A stretch of DNA of 5,520 nucleotides from Candidatus Omnitrophota bacterium (GTDB taxonomy: Bacteria > Omnitrophota > Koll11 > Zapsychrales > Fredricksoniimonadaceae). Shown one piece after another: positions 1 to 5,520 of the stretch. The position numbers and the translations under genes are program-made. The notes beneath the pieces were generated by a model. That model had not been told where the DNA came from, did not search any database, and saw only the letters and a program-made list of their open reading frames with translations. Position 1 is the first letter of the stretch, and each line of letters starts with the position of its first letter. The stretch covers positions 1 to 5,520 of the forward strand of contig JAHFGF010000114.1 of NCBI GenBank assembly GCA_023247595.1, given 5' to 3'.

Positions 1-102
1 CCTCCGGGTTCTCAAATAGGGTTCGACCCGGAATCAGACCGCCGGCGTTTTGTGTTGACTACTTCCGGTATCGTTATTGTTGCGAAAAAAACATCTTTAT
101 GA
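1..102 (+). CDS. glgC: C-terminal end of a GlgC-like glucose-1-phosphate adenylyltransferase (5' truncated by window edge)
   Basis: Frame 1 is open from the window edge for 33 codons and ends in TGA at 100-102. The peptide reads PPGSQIGFDPESDRRRF, then a short hydrophobic strand (GIVIVAKK) and a basic end. This matches the usual finish of ADP-glucose pyrophosphorylase: the last turns of the C-terminal left-handed beta-helix (a 'P.G..IG' turn), a 'D..RRF' stretch, and a terminal 'GIV.V' strand. In the family the enzyme makes ADP-glucose from glucose-1-phosphate and ATP, the committed step of bacterial glycogen synthesis, in the cytoplasm. The nucleotidyltransferase domain lies outside the window, so function rests on the tail alone. 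The stop lies 13 nt before the fabV ATG on the same strand, suggesting co-transcription. Another sugar-nucleotidyltransferase with a beta-helix tail is the main alternative. Confidence 0.72.
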   Translation, partial: PPGSQIGFDPESDRRRFVLTTSGIVIVAKKTSL

Positions 103-115
103 TATTTTGACTGCC

Positions 116-1312
116 ATGATCGTAGAGCCAAAAATCCGTGGTTTTATTTGCACCACTGCCCATCCAGTCGGATGCGCGCGCAATGTGCAGGACCAAATTG
201 ACTATGTCACATCCAAAGGGCCAATTGCGGGGGGTCCTAAAAAAGTTCTGGTTTTGGGCGCTTCCAATGGGTATGGTTTGGCGTCGCGCATTGTGGCCGG
301 CTTTGGTTGCGGCGCCGCGACTGTTGGGGTGTTTTTTGAGAGGCCCGCGGAGAACGGCAAACGAACGGCGACGGCCGGCTGGTACAATTCCGTGGCTTTT
401 GACGCGGCAGCGCGCAAGGCCGGTTTATACGCAAAAAGTATTAACGGCGACGCGTTTTCTGATGATACCCGGCGTCAGGTTTGTGATCTGATCAAAAAAG
501 AATTGGGCCAGGTGGATTGTGTCATTTATTCACTGGCGTCTCCTCGCCGCGCGGATCCTAAGACAGGGGAATTGTATAAATCCGTGCTCAAGCCCAAAGA
601 CAAACCTTACACCAATAAAAGCATTGATTTTGAAAAAAATAAAGTGATCAGCGTCACTTTAGAAGCCGCCACCGACAATGAAATAGCCCACACCATCAAG
701 GTCATGGGGGGAGAAGATTGGGAGCTTTGGATTGATGATTTGCAGAAGAATGGTTTATTAAGCCGCGGCGCTTCGACGGTCGCCTACTCTTATATAGGGC
801 CGCAGATGACCACCGCCGTGTACCGCAACGGCACTATCGGCGCGGCCAAAGACCATTTGGAGGCGACCGCGCGTCAATTGGACGCGCGCATGAAGAAAAT
901 AGGCGGGCGGGCGTTTGTGTCGGTCAATAAAGCGCTGGTGACCCAGTCGAGTTCCGCCATTCCTTTTATACCGCTTTATTTTGTGCTTTTGATGAAGGTC
1001 ATGAAAAAAAAGGGTGTTCACGAGAATTGCATACAGCAAATCCAGCGTTTATTTGCTGACCGTCTTTATAATGACCGTCCTTTAACGCAAATCTCCACTG
1101 ACGAACAGGGCCGCGTGCGCGTGGATGATTTGGAAATGCTTCCCGATGTCCAATCGGATGTGTCCAAACTCTGGAGCATTGTCGCTGATGACAATGTCAA
1201 TGAAATCGCGGACGTTGCAGGCTACAATGACGACTTCCTGCGCCTGTTCGGTTTTAACATTAAAGGTGTTGACTATAACGCAGATGTTGAAATTGATGTC
1301 CCGCTGGTTTAG
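116..1312 (+). CDS. fabV: FabV-type trans-2-enoyl-ACP/enoyl-CoA reductase (NADH)
   Basis: This 398-residue protein has the usual length of the FabV/TER family. These monomeric short-chain-dehydrogenase relatives reduce the trans-2 double bond of enoyl-ACP or enoyl-CoA with NADH, the last step of each fatty-acid elongation cycle. Visible marks are the family N-terminus (IRGFICTTAHPVGC), a glycine-rich nucleotide loop G48-ASNGYG-54, E75 in FFERP (the acidic residue expected for NADH over NADPH), the YSLASPRR segment at 138-145, and the catalytic Y236-(8 residues)-K245 pair in YRNGTIGAAK. T276 lies in the substrate-binding helix segment (VTQSSSAIP). The ATG at 116 is chosen because family homology begins there; upstream in-frame TTG codons at 77 and 80 would overlap the preceding gene. 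No Shine-Dalgarno sequence is seen, so translation may be coupled to the glgC-like gene. FabV enzymes are typically insensitive to triclosan. ACP versus CoA preference cannot be told from sequence. Confidence 0.96.
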   Translation: MIVEPKIRGFICTTAHPVGCARNVQDQIDYVTSKGPIAGGPKKVLVLGASNGYGLASRIVAGFGCGAATVGVFFERPAENGKRTATAGWYNSVAFDAAARKAGLYAKSINGDAFSDDTRRQVCDLIKKELGQVDCVIYSLASPRRADPKTGELYKSVLKPKDKPYTNKSIDFEKNKVISVTLEAATDNEIAHTIKVMGGEDWELWIDDLQKNGLLSRGASTVAYSYIGPQMTTAVYRNGTIGAAKDHLEATARQLDARMKKIGGRAFVSVNKALVTQSSSAIPFIPLYFVLLMKVMKKKGVHENCIQQIQRLFADRLYNDRPLTQISTDEQGRVRVDDLEMLPDVQSDVSKLWSIVADDNVNEIADVAGYNDDFLRLFGFNIKGVDYNADVEIDVPLV

Positions 1313-1321
1313 CGATGTCTA

Positions 1322-1331
1322 AGAAACTTGA
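1322..1331 (+). promoter_or_regulatory. AGAAACTTGA word upstream of the smc promoter (shared with the cvpA promoter)
   Basis: The 10-mer AGAAACTTGA ends 8 nt before the smc -35 box. The identical word occurs at 4755-4764, 11 nt before the cvpA -35 box, and the match extends to 11 of 12 bases when two more 5' bases are included. It could be a binding site for a common regulator or an upstream contact for RNA polymerase, but two copies are thin evidence. Confidence 0.3.
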
Positions 1332-1339
1332 ATTCTCCG

Positions 1340-1368
1340 TTGACTTGTATTTAAATCCTTAATAGATT
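1340..1368 (+). promoter_or_regulatory. Predicted sigma70-type promoter of smc
   Basis: TTGACT (1340-1345, 5 of 6 to consensus) is separated by exactly 17 nt from TAGATT (1363-1368, 4 of 6 to TATAAT). The spacer is AT-rich. Transcription starting about 7 nt past the -10 would begin near 1375, the A of the smc ATG, so the message would be leaderless or nearly so. No Shine-Dalgarno sequence lies before smc, which agrees with this. The promoter sits in the 62-nt gap after fabV, so smc can be expressed apart from the metabolic genes, although read-through from fabV is not excluded because no terminator is visible. Confidence 0.6.
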
Positions 1369-1374
1369 GGTACT

Positions 1375-4300
1375 ATGTATTTTAAACGTTTAGAAATATT
1401 TGGTTTTAAATCCTTCGCTGAAAAGACCGTTTTTGAATTTCAGTCCGGCATTACCGCCGTCGTTGGCCCTAATGGGTGCGGCAAAAGCAATGTGTTTGAT
1501 GCCATCCGTTGGGTGCTGGGCGAACAAAGCGCGAAAGACTTGCGCGGTTCGGCGATGGAGGACGTTATTTTCAGCGGCACTGACAGGCGCCCGCCTTTGG
1601 GTTTTGCCGAGGTCAATGTCGTATTTTCTAATGAACATAAAGTTTTGCCGATTGAATATGATGAAGTGATTGTCACGCGCCGCCTGTTCCGTTCCGGAGA
1701 AAGTGAATACCTTCTTAATAAGAATGTTTGCCGCCTCAAAGACATTGTTGAATTATTTTTAGGCACAGGCATCGGTGCCGAAGCGTATTCGCTTATCCAG
1801 CAGGGTAAAGTGGACCTGGTCGTTTCCGCAAAACCCGATGACCGCCGCCAGATTTTCGATGAGGCCGCGGGGATCACTAAATATAAAACCAAGAAAAGAG
1901 AAGCTTTAAATAAATTAAAAGAAACGGAAGATAATTTACTGCGTATCAATGACATTGTCGTTGAGGTCAAAAGGCAGATCGCCACTATTGAACGCCAGGC
2001 GAAAAAAGCGCAGAAATATAAAGAAGAATTTGAAGAGCTTAAAAAACTTGAATTGATCCTGTCCCAGCGGCATTTGGGTCGTTTTACCGGTGATTTGTTC
2101 CACCTTACCGAAGAAACCGCCCGGTTGCAGGCCCAAGAAGCGGAATGGACCACGCAATTACAGGAACTCAACAACCGCCTTGAACATGCGACCGACTTGA
2201 TTGAAGAATTGGATGAGCAGATCAATGCGCTTAAAGCTAAACATATGCGTTTGGAAAATGATATCGACATCAATACCCGTCAAATTGTTTTTAATGAGGA
2301 ACGATTGGCTAACATTGATTCTTCCTGCGCGCAGTTAGAGCAGGATAAAATCGCGGCTTTGGACCGTTGCAAGACAAACCAAAGCAAGATCGAGGAGATC
2401 AAGGCGGCCTTGGATGGGTTCAATGAATCTTTGGCGTTGGTGAAATCCCGGTTACAGTTGAAAAAAGAAGAAATAGGGGTTTCGGTGCATGCCATCAATG
2501 AAGCCCAGCAATCCATTAAAATCTATGAGCAGGAACAATTCGCTTTAAACGCGCGGGATGTCCGTGTGAAGAATCAATTGACCGATCATATGAAACGCCG
2601 CATGGAATTATCTTCCCGCCGCCACCGTTTGGAACAGGAAAACAATAAGGTTTCTGATGAGCAGGCGCAGATTGGCCGTAAATGCGAATCCATCAATGCC
2701 GCGATCACCGCAGTAAATACGGAAGCGCAAGAGGCGTGGAATGATCTTAATTCCCAGCGCCAGGCTTTAGAGCAGGGCCGGTTGCGGCTGGCCGCGGTGG
2801 AGACCGCTATTGATGATTTGGAAAAGGCCAAGGTCTTTCTGATGTCCCAAAAAGAATTTATTGCCAAAATGCAGGTGCAGTATCATGGCATTCCCGATCC
2901 CGTTGTTGAGGGAAAGTTTATCTGCGCCATACGTCCGTTGGAAAAGCAAACCGGCATCATCGGTAAGATTAAGAATATCCGTGAAATTCCGGGGGACGGC
3001 ACAAAAGCGGCGGCGTTTGAGATTACGTATGAAACCAAATACATTGAGCTTGATTTGGCGCATATGGACGAACGTATTTCTGGTGTCGAAGGCCAATTGG
3101 CCGCGGCGATTGAAGGGCAAGAGGCTGTTCATCGTGATTTTCAGGCACAACAACAGGCCGTGGACAGGGGCCTAAACCGTATTCAGGATTTAGAAAAGAA
3201 AATGTCGGTTTTTGAAGCCCAGAAAAATGACATTGAATTAGAAACTGGAAAGATCGTTGGAGAAATACATTTGATAACATCTGAGTTCTCTCAAATTGGA
3301 TCTGATCTGGCCGCGCTCGCAGTCTTGGAAGAGGAAGAGAACAATGTTTTAAATGGCATTTCCAGTCAAATCCGCCATTGCCAGGAAGATATCAAATTGA
3401 AACAAGGTTTTATTGCCGTGAAGCATAAAGAACGCGAAGATTTGAATGTTGCCATTGTCCAATTAGAAGCAGAAGTCCAGGCCGCGGTGGATAAACAAAT
3501 GGGATTTGAGGAGAATTTGTCGGTATATGCAAAGGGTTTGGATCGTGACCTCTCTGATTTTACCCGTTTTGAAGGGCAGATACAGGAATCGGAAGCAAAA
3601 AAAAGAATCATCCATGAGGACATATCCCGGTTAAATGAATTAATTGCCGGGCTTCATGCCTCCGGCAATGATTTGTCCGCGCAATTAGATGGACAAATGG
3701 CTCTAAAGACGGAAATGACTCAGCGTTTGAGTAGTCTCCGCCAGCAGGCCAAGGTCATTGAAGATGAGGTTATCAGCCTTAAGACCAATCGGCATAATTT
3801 GGATATGCGCCAGCAGGAAATTTATTTTAATCAACGTTCACTTAAGGAACGTTTTTTGCAAGTGTATAAAATTGATTTGGATTCTTTATCTGTTGCGCAG
3901 GAATCTGTGCCAGCGGGGGAACCGGCTTCCTCGCAGGTCAATGATGAAGAATTGAGCTTAGAGATCGAGCGCTTGAAAAAGCGTTGTGAATCCTATGGGG
4001 CAGTTAATCTCGTTGCGATCGAAGAATTTGAGGAATTAAGGCAAAGATTTGAATTTTTGACCAAACAGCAAAGTGATCTTTTAAGCGCCCGCGAGTCTTT
4101 GATGCAGACCATTCAAAAGATTAACCGCACCACCCGGCAGATGTTTACCGATACGTTTACAAAGGTCAATGAAGAATTTCAGGTTTATTTCCGTATGCTT
4201 TTTGGTGGAGGGGAAGCCCAGTTGGTTCTATTAGACCCTGAAAATGCTTTGGAATCCGGTATTGATATCGTGGCCCGGCCGCCTGGAAAAAAACCGCAGC

Positions 4301-4665
4301 ACATTTCCTTGCTTTCCGGTGGAGAAAAAACATTGACCGCCATTGCGCTTATCTTTGGTGTGTTTAAAGTTAATCCGAGCCCGTTTTGCGTGCTTGACGA
4401 AATTGATGCGGCCTTGGATGAAAGCAATGTCGGACGTTTCACGCATGTATTGAAAGAATTCGCTAAAATTGCCCAGTTTATTGTCATTACCCACAATAAA
4501 AAGACCATGGAAGGCGCTGATATTTTGTATGGAGTCACTATGCCCGAACGCGGTATTTCGCGCATTGTCTCGGTCAAATTTAATAGTGCGACATCCCCAG
4601 TAACCCAAGGTGTTTTGCAACCGGCGCAAGCCACTAAGTCCCAGCCTGCCATCGCGTCGGTTTAA
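1375..4665 (+). CDS. smc: Chromosome segregation/condensation ATPase SMC with a reduced hinge
   Basis: This 1096-residue protein is the bacterial structural-maintenance-of-chromosomes ATPase, which dimerises, binds ScpA/ScpB in the family, and organises DNA on the nucleoid. The N-terminal head carries the FKSFAEKT start, Walker A G31-PNGCGKSN-39, a Q-loop near Q142-Q143 (IQQGKVD), and DEAAGI at 162-167. A first coiled coil runs from about 168 to 500, rich in Glu, Lys, Gln and Leu. A short globular piece occupies about 503-562, and a returning coiled coil covers about 563-840. After a Pro/Ser-rich linker (841-857) the C-terminal head shows YGAVNL at 874-879, FGGGEA at 943-948, the ABC signature LLSGGEK at 979-985, Walker B VLDEID at 1006-1011, D-loop ALDESN, and H-loop His1040. 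The ATPase therefore looks intact. It is about 90 residues shorter than typical SMC (about 1180), the deficit falling in the hinge. A 27-residue Gln/Ala/Ser/Thr/Pro-rich tail follows the last strand. scpA and scpB are not in the window. The ATG at 1375 fits the family start and has no ribosome binding site. Confidence 0.97.
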   Translation: MYFKRLEIFGFKSFAEKTVFEFQSGITAVVGPNGCGKSNVFDAIRWVLGEQSAKDLRGSAMEDVIFSGTDRRPPLGFAEVNVVFSNEHKVLPIEYDEVIVTRRLFRSGESEYLLNKNVCRLKDIVELFLGTGIGAEAYSLIQQGKVDLVVSAKPDDRRQIFDEAAGITKYKTKKREALNKLKETEDNLLRINDIVVEVKRQIATIERQAKKAQKYKEEFEELKKLELILSQRHLGRFTGDLFHLTEETARLQAQEAEWTTQLQELNNRLEHATDLIEELDEQINALKAKHMRLENDIDINTRQIVFNEERLANIDSSCAQLEQDKIAALDRCKTNQSKIEEIKAALDGFNESLALVKSRLQLKKEEIGVSVHAINEAQQSIKIYEQEQFALNARDVRVKNQLTDHMKRRMELSSRRHRLEQENNKVSDEQAQIGRKCESINAAITAVNTEAQEAWNDLNSQRQALEQGRLRLAAVETAIDDLEKAKVFLMSQKEFIAKMQVQYHGIPDPVVEGKFICAIRPLEKQTGIIGKIKNIREIPGDGTKAAAFEITYETKYIELDLAHMDERISGVEGQLAAAIEGQEAVHRDFQAQQQAVDRGLNRIQDLEKKMSVFEAQKNDIELETGKIVGEIHLITSEFSQIGSDLAALAVLEEEENNVLNGISSQIRHCQEDIKLKQGFIAVKHKEREDLNVAIVQLEAEVQAAVDKQMGFEENLSVYAKGLDRDLSDFTRFEGQIQESEAKKRIIHEDISRLNELIAGLHASGNDLSAQLDGQMALKTEMTQRLSSLRQQAKVIEDEVISLKTNRHNLDMRQQEIYFNQRSLKERFLQVYKIDLDSLSVAQESVPAGEPASSQVNDEELSLEIERLKKRCESYGAVNLVAIEEFEELRQRFEFLTKQQSDLLSARESLMQTIQKINRTTRQMFTDTFTKVNEEFQVYFRMLFGGGEAQLVLLDPENALESGIDIVARPPGKKPQHISLLSGGEKTLTAIALIFGVFKVNPSPFCVLDEIDAALDESNVGRFTHVLKEFAKIAQFIVITHNKKTMEGADILYGVTMPERGISRIVSVKFNSATSPVTQGVLQPAQATKSQPAIASV
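2881..3060 (+). other. Minimal SMC hinge-equivalent region (residues about 503-562)
   Basis: This segment of smc interrupts the coiled coil at its midpoint, where the hinge should be. It contains Pro and Gly (YHGIPDPVVEG, REIPGDG) and short alternating hydrophobic stretches that look like beta strands (GIIGKIKNI, FEITYE, YIELDLA). GIIGKIKNI resembles the opening 'GV.G.V.DL' strand of a standard hinge. The rest of the roughly 150-180 residue hinge, including the usual ALGG-like helix and the GRATFLP-like motif, is not recognisable. There is no CxxC pair, so it is not a Rad50-type zinc hook. The reading frame is continuous and the flanking coils are of normal length, so a local deletion or replacement domain fits better than a sequencing error. 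Confidence 0.65.
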
Positions 4666-4676
4666 GCCGGTTTAAG
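4658..4676 (+). repeat. Tandem CGGTTTAAG direct repeat across the smc stop codon
   Basis: CGGTTTAAG occurs at 4658-4666 and again at 4668-4676 with one base between. The first copy contains the smc stop codon TAA (4663-4665). It may be a small slippage duplication. No function is implied, and it does not form a terminator hairpin. Confidence 0.6.
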
Positions 4677-4754
4677 GATGATTTATTAAACAAATTTTTC
4701 AGTTAGAAATCAGATTTATTTACAACTCAATTGTTATTATAGGGTTACGCGTTT

Positions 4755-4764
4755 AGAAACTTGA
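4755..4764 (+). promoter_or_regulatory. AGAAACTTGA word upstream of the cvpA promoter
   Basis: This is an identical copy of the 10-mer found before the smc promoter (1322-1331). Here it ends 11 nt before the -35 box. The 3-nt difference in spacing argues somewhat against a rigid activator site, so it stays a weak call. Confidence 0.3.
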
Positions 4765-4770
4765 TGGGCG

Positions 4771-4819
4771 CTTGCTTGACATGCCTTTAGACGCATGGTA
4801 TACTTGCTCCTAACTTGCT
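4771..4819 (+). repeat. Three CTTGCT repeats flanking the cvpA promoter
   Basis: CTTGCT occurs at 4771-4776, 4803-4808 and 4814-4819. The last two copies extend to ACTTGCT. Copy spacing is 32 and 11 nt, close to three turns and one turn of B-DNA, so all three would lie on one helical face. The first overlaps the -35 box by one base, the second starts inside the -10 box, and the third lies just after the expected transcription start. This arrangement would suit a repressor operator but is unproven. Confidence 0.35.
4776..4804 (+). promoter_or_regulatory. Strong sigma70-type promoter for cvpA-dnaG, with extended -10
   Basis: A perfect TTGACA (4776-4781) is followed after 17 nt by TATACT (4799-4804, 5 of 6). 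The -10 box is preceded by TGG, an extended -10 (TGn) element. The spacer also contains the inverted pair CATGC (4780-4784) and GCATG (4793-4797). Transcription should start near 4811, leaving about 19 nt before the ATG at 4830. It is the best promoter in the window and probably drives both cvpA and the overlapping dnaG. Confidence 0.82.
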
Positions 4820-4829
4820 TAAAATCAAT

Positions 4830-5411
4830 ATGTTGACACAATTTTTTAATAGAATTAATTGGGTTGATGTGATTTTGGCTATTTTGTTTGTACGCATTAT
4901 ATTTATCAGCGTTAAAAATGGTGTCATTGCAGAGATTTTTAAATTTTTAGCGGTTTTAAGCGCGCTTTTTATCAGTTTGCATTATTACGCGTATTTGGCG
5001 GAATTCATGGCAAAAAAGAATACACTTTCTGTGGAAAGCTGGCAGTTTTTGTTTTTCATCGGAATTGGGGGGTTGATTGTTCTTGCCTTTAAATTCTTGA
5101 GAGAAGGAATAATGCTTTTATTTAAAGTAGAGGCTGTTCACCAGGGATTTGATAAGTACGCGGGCGGGTTTGTAGGTGTTTTTCGGGCCATTCTTTTAAT
5201 CAGTTTGGTGATTTTTGCATTGATGCTGATGCGCCATGAATATATTTACCGTCAGACAGCATCATCGGTAGCATATAAGATCGCGGCCAAGGCCGCGCCA
5301 AATACATACAGTTTTCTATACCGCAATTTATTTGGAAAATTGTTTGAAGGTGCAGCATTTAACGCAGACGTTTTTGCCGTGGTTGGAAGTCATGGGATTG
5401 ATCCCAAATGA
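4830..5411 (+). CDS. cvpA: CvpA-family inner-membrane protein
   Basis: The 193-residue product has the CvpA family layout: an N-terminal 'NWVDVILA' entry into the first helix, and four predicted membrane segments at about 12-28, 32-56, 72-92 and 113-134. Before and within the fourth helix lies DKYAGGFVGVFRAILL, matching the conserved 'D...GG..G..RG' pattern. A soluble C-terminal tail of about 58 residues follows. CvpA proteins are named for a role in colicin V production in E. coli and have been tied to envelope homeostasis; the biochemical function is not settled. ATG 4830 is preferred because MLTQFFNRINWVD fits the family; an in-frame TTG at 4815 would add five residues but lies almost at the predicted transcript start. 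No Shine-Dalgarno sequence precedes the ATG. The coding sequence looks more AT-rich than fabV, which fits a membrane protein. Its last 20 nt overlap dnaG. Confidence 0.82.
   Translation: MLTQFFNRINWVDVILAILFVRIIFISVKNGVIAEIFKFLAVLSALFISLHYYAYLAEFMAKKNTLSVESWQFLFFIGIGGLIVLAFKFLREGIMLLFKVEAVHQGFDKYAGGFVGVFRAILLISLVIFALMLMRHEYIYRQTASSVAYKIAAKAAPNTYSFLYRNLFGKLFEGAAFNADVFAVVGSHGIDPK
5385..5389 (+). promoter_or_regulatory. Possible ribosome binding site for dnaG (GGAAG)
   Basis: GGAAG lies only 2 nt before the ATG at 5392, too close for normal use, but 8 nt before the in-frame TTG at 5398, which is a favourable distance. It therefore bears on which start is used. It lies inside the cvpA coding sequence. 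Confidence 0.35.
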
Positions 5412-5520
5412 TATTATAAACGCGGTCCTTGACCGTTCGGATATCGCCGCAACCGTTGGCCGCTATGTCCTGCTCAAGAAAGCCGGACGTAATTTTAAAG
5501 CTCTTTGTCCGTTTCACAGT
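5392..5520 (+). CDS. dnaG: DNA primase DnaG, N-terminal 43 residues (3' truncated by window edge)
   Basis: The frame opened by ATG 5392 reads MGLIPNDIINAVLDRSDI and continues to the window edge as LLKKAGRNFKALCPFHS. This is the standard start of bacterial DnaG: an initial helix ('IP...I..vl.r.DI'), a 'V...v.LkkaGrnfkalCPFH' stretch, and the first two ligands of the CHC2 zinc-binding domain (C39 and H42). DnaG makes the RNA primers for replication. The remaining zinc ligands, the TOPRIM catalytic core and the helicase-binding domain lie beyond the window. The start overlaps cvpA by 20 nt in another frame, so the two genes are probably translated together from the promoter at 4776-4804. A TTG at 5398 would give a 41-residue version beginning at IPND and has the better-spaced GGAAG; ATG is kept as the conventional choice. 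No rpsU lies directly before dnaG, unlike the classical rpsU-dnaG-rpoD operon. Confidence 0.93.
   Translation, partial: MGLIPNDIINAVLDRSDIAATVGRYVLLKKAGRNFKALCPFHS

Noticed and set aside
3..32. Inverted repeat TCCGGGT ... ACCCGGA with a 16-nt loop, resembling a terminator or a tRNA T-arm (GGGTTCGACC).
   Set aside because: It lies inside the GlgC-like coding tail, has no T-run after it, and the T-arm stem does not pair in the required positions. No other tRNA arms are present.
55..103. Possible promoter for fabV: TTGACT at 55-60 or TATGAT at 98-103.
   Set aside because: The two boxes are not at a workable spacing to each other, neither has a good partner box, and both overlap the upstream coding sequence and its stop. 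Co-transcription with the upstream gene is simpler.
77..115. N-terminal extension of FabV from TTG at 77, adding 13 residues.
   Set aside because: Family homology begins exactly at ATG 116, and the extension would overlap the preceding gene by 26 nt in another frame.
1315..1362. Tiny open frame of 15 codons (starting MSKKLEFSV) between fabV and smc.
   Set aside because: It has no ribosome binding site, covers the smc promoter, and shows no recognisable motif; it is likely chance.
1440..2273. Long antisense open frame of 277 codons opposite the N-terminal part of smc, and several shorter ones.
   Set aside because: The frame follows the codon bias of smc on the other strand. Its product is a Ser/Arg/Leu-rich sequence with no domain pattern, and smc itself is certain.
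2821..3120. Frameshift or internal deletion by sequencing error explaining the short SMC hinge.
   Set aside because: The frame is continuous, the hinge-equivalent has plausible strand and turn composition, and no neighbouring frame shows missing hinge motifs. An in-frame assembly deletion cannot be wholly excluded.
4666..4829. Rho-independent terminator after smc.
   Set aside because: Only tiny pairings such as ACAA/TTGT are seen, with no GC-rich stem followed by a T-run. The gap holds the promoter and repeats described, with no further gene or RNA that I can support.

Overview
The window looks like an ordinary chromosomal stretch from a Gram-negative-type bacterium with moderate GC content. 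All genes lie on the + strand, and there is no sign of phage, transposon, CRISPR or plasmid functions. The gene content (GlgC tail, FabV, a bacterial SMC with an unusually short hinge, a CvpA-family membrane protein, DnaG) and the wording of the SMC and DnaG N-termini remind me of uncultured PVC-superphylum lineages such as Candidatus Omnitrophota. That is an impression from protein style and not a proven assignment.

Layout. Positions 1-102 hold the last 33 codons of a gene whose C-terminus resembles glucose-1-phosphate adenylyltransferase (GlgC). After a 13-nt gap comes fabV (116-1312), encoding a complete NADH-dependent enoyl-ACP/enoyl-CoA reductase with its catalytic Tyr and Lys in place. 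A 62-nt gap contains a promoter placed so close to the next gene that the predicted transcript starts at or next to the ATG of smc (1375-4665). Smc is a chromosome-condensation ATPase with all head motifs, but the hinge between its two coiled-coil arms is reduced to about 60 residues. A 164-nt gap follows with a very strong-looking promoter (TTGACA, 17 nt, TATACT, with an extended -10). This drives a CvpA-like four-helix membrane protein (4830-5411), which overlaps the start of dnaG (5392 to the window edge).

How the parts fit. The genes fall into three transcription blocks: glgC-fabV (glycogen and fatty-acid metabolism), smc alone (chromosome organisation), and cvpA-dnaG (the latter a replication primase). 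The smc and cvpA promoters share a 10-base upstream word, AGAAACTTGA, at similar distances from the -35. They also share short or absent leaders without a clear Shine-Dalgarno sequence. This is the most coherent non-coding signal here.

I do not see a new multi-gene system. The points that most deserve a second look are the minimal SMC hinge, the predicted leaderless smc mRNA, the shared promoter-upstream word, and the phased CTTGCT repeats at the cvpA-dnaG promoter.
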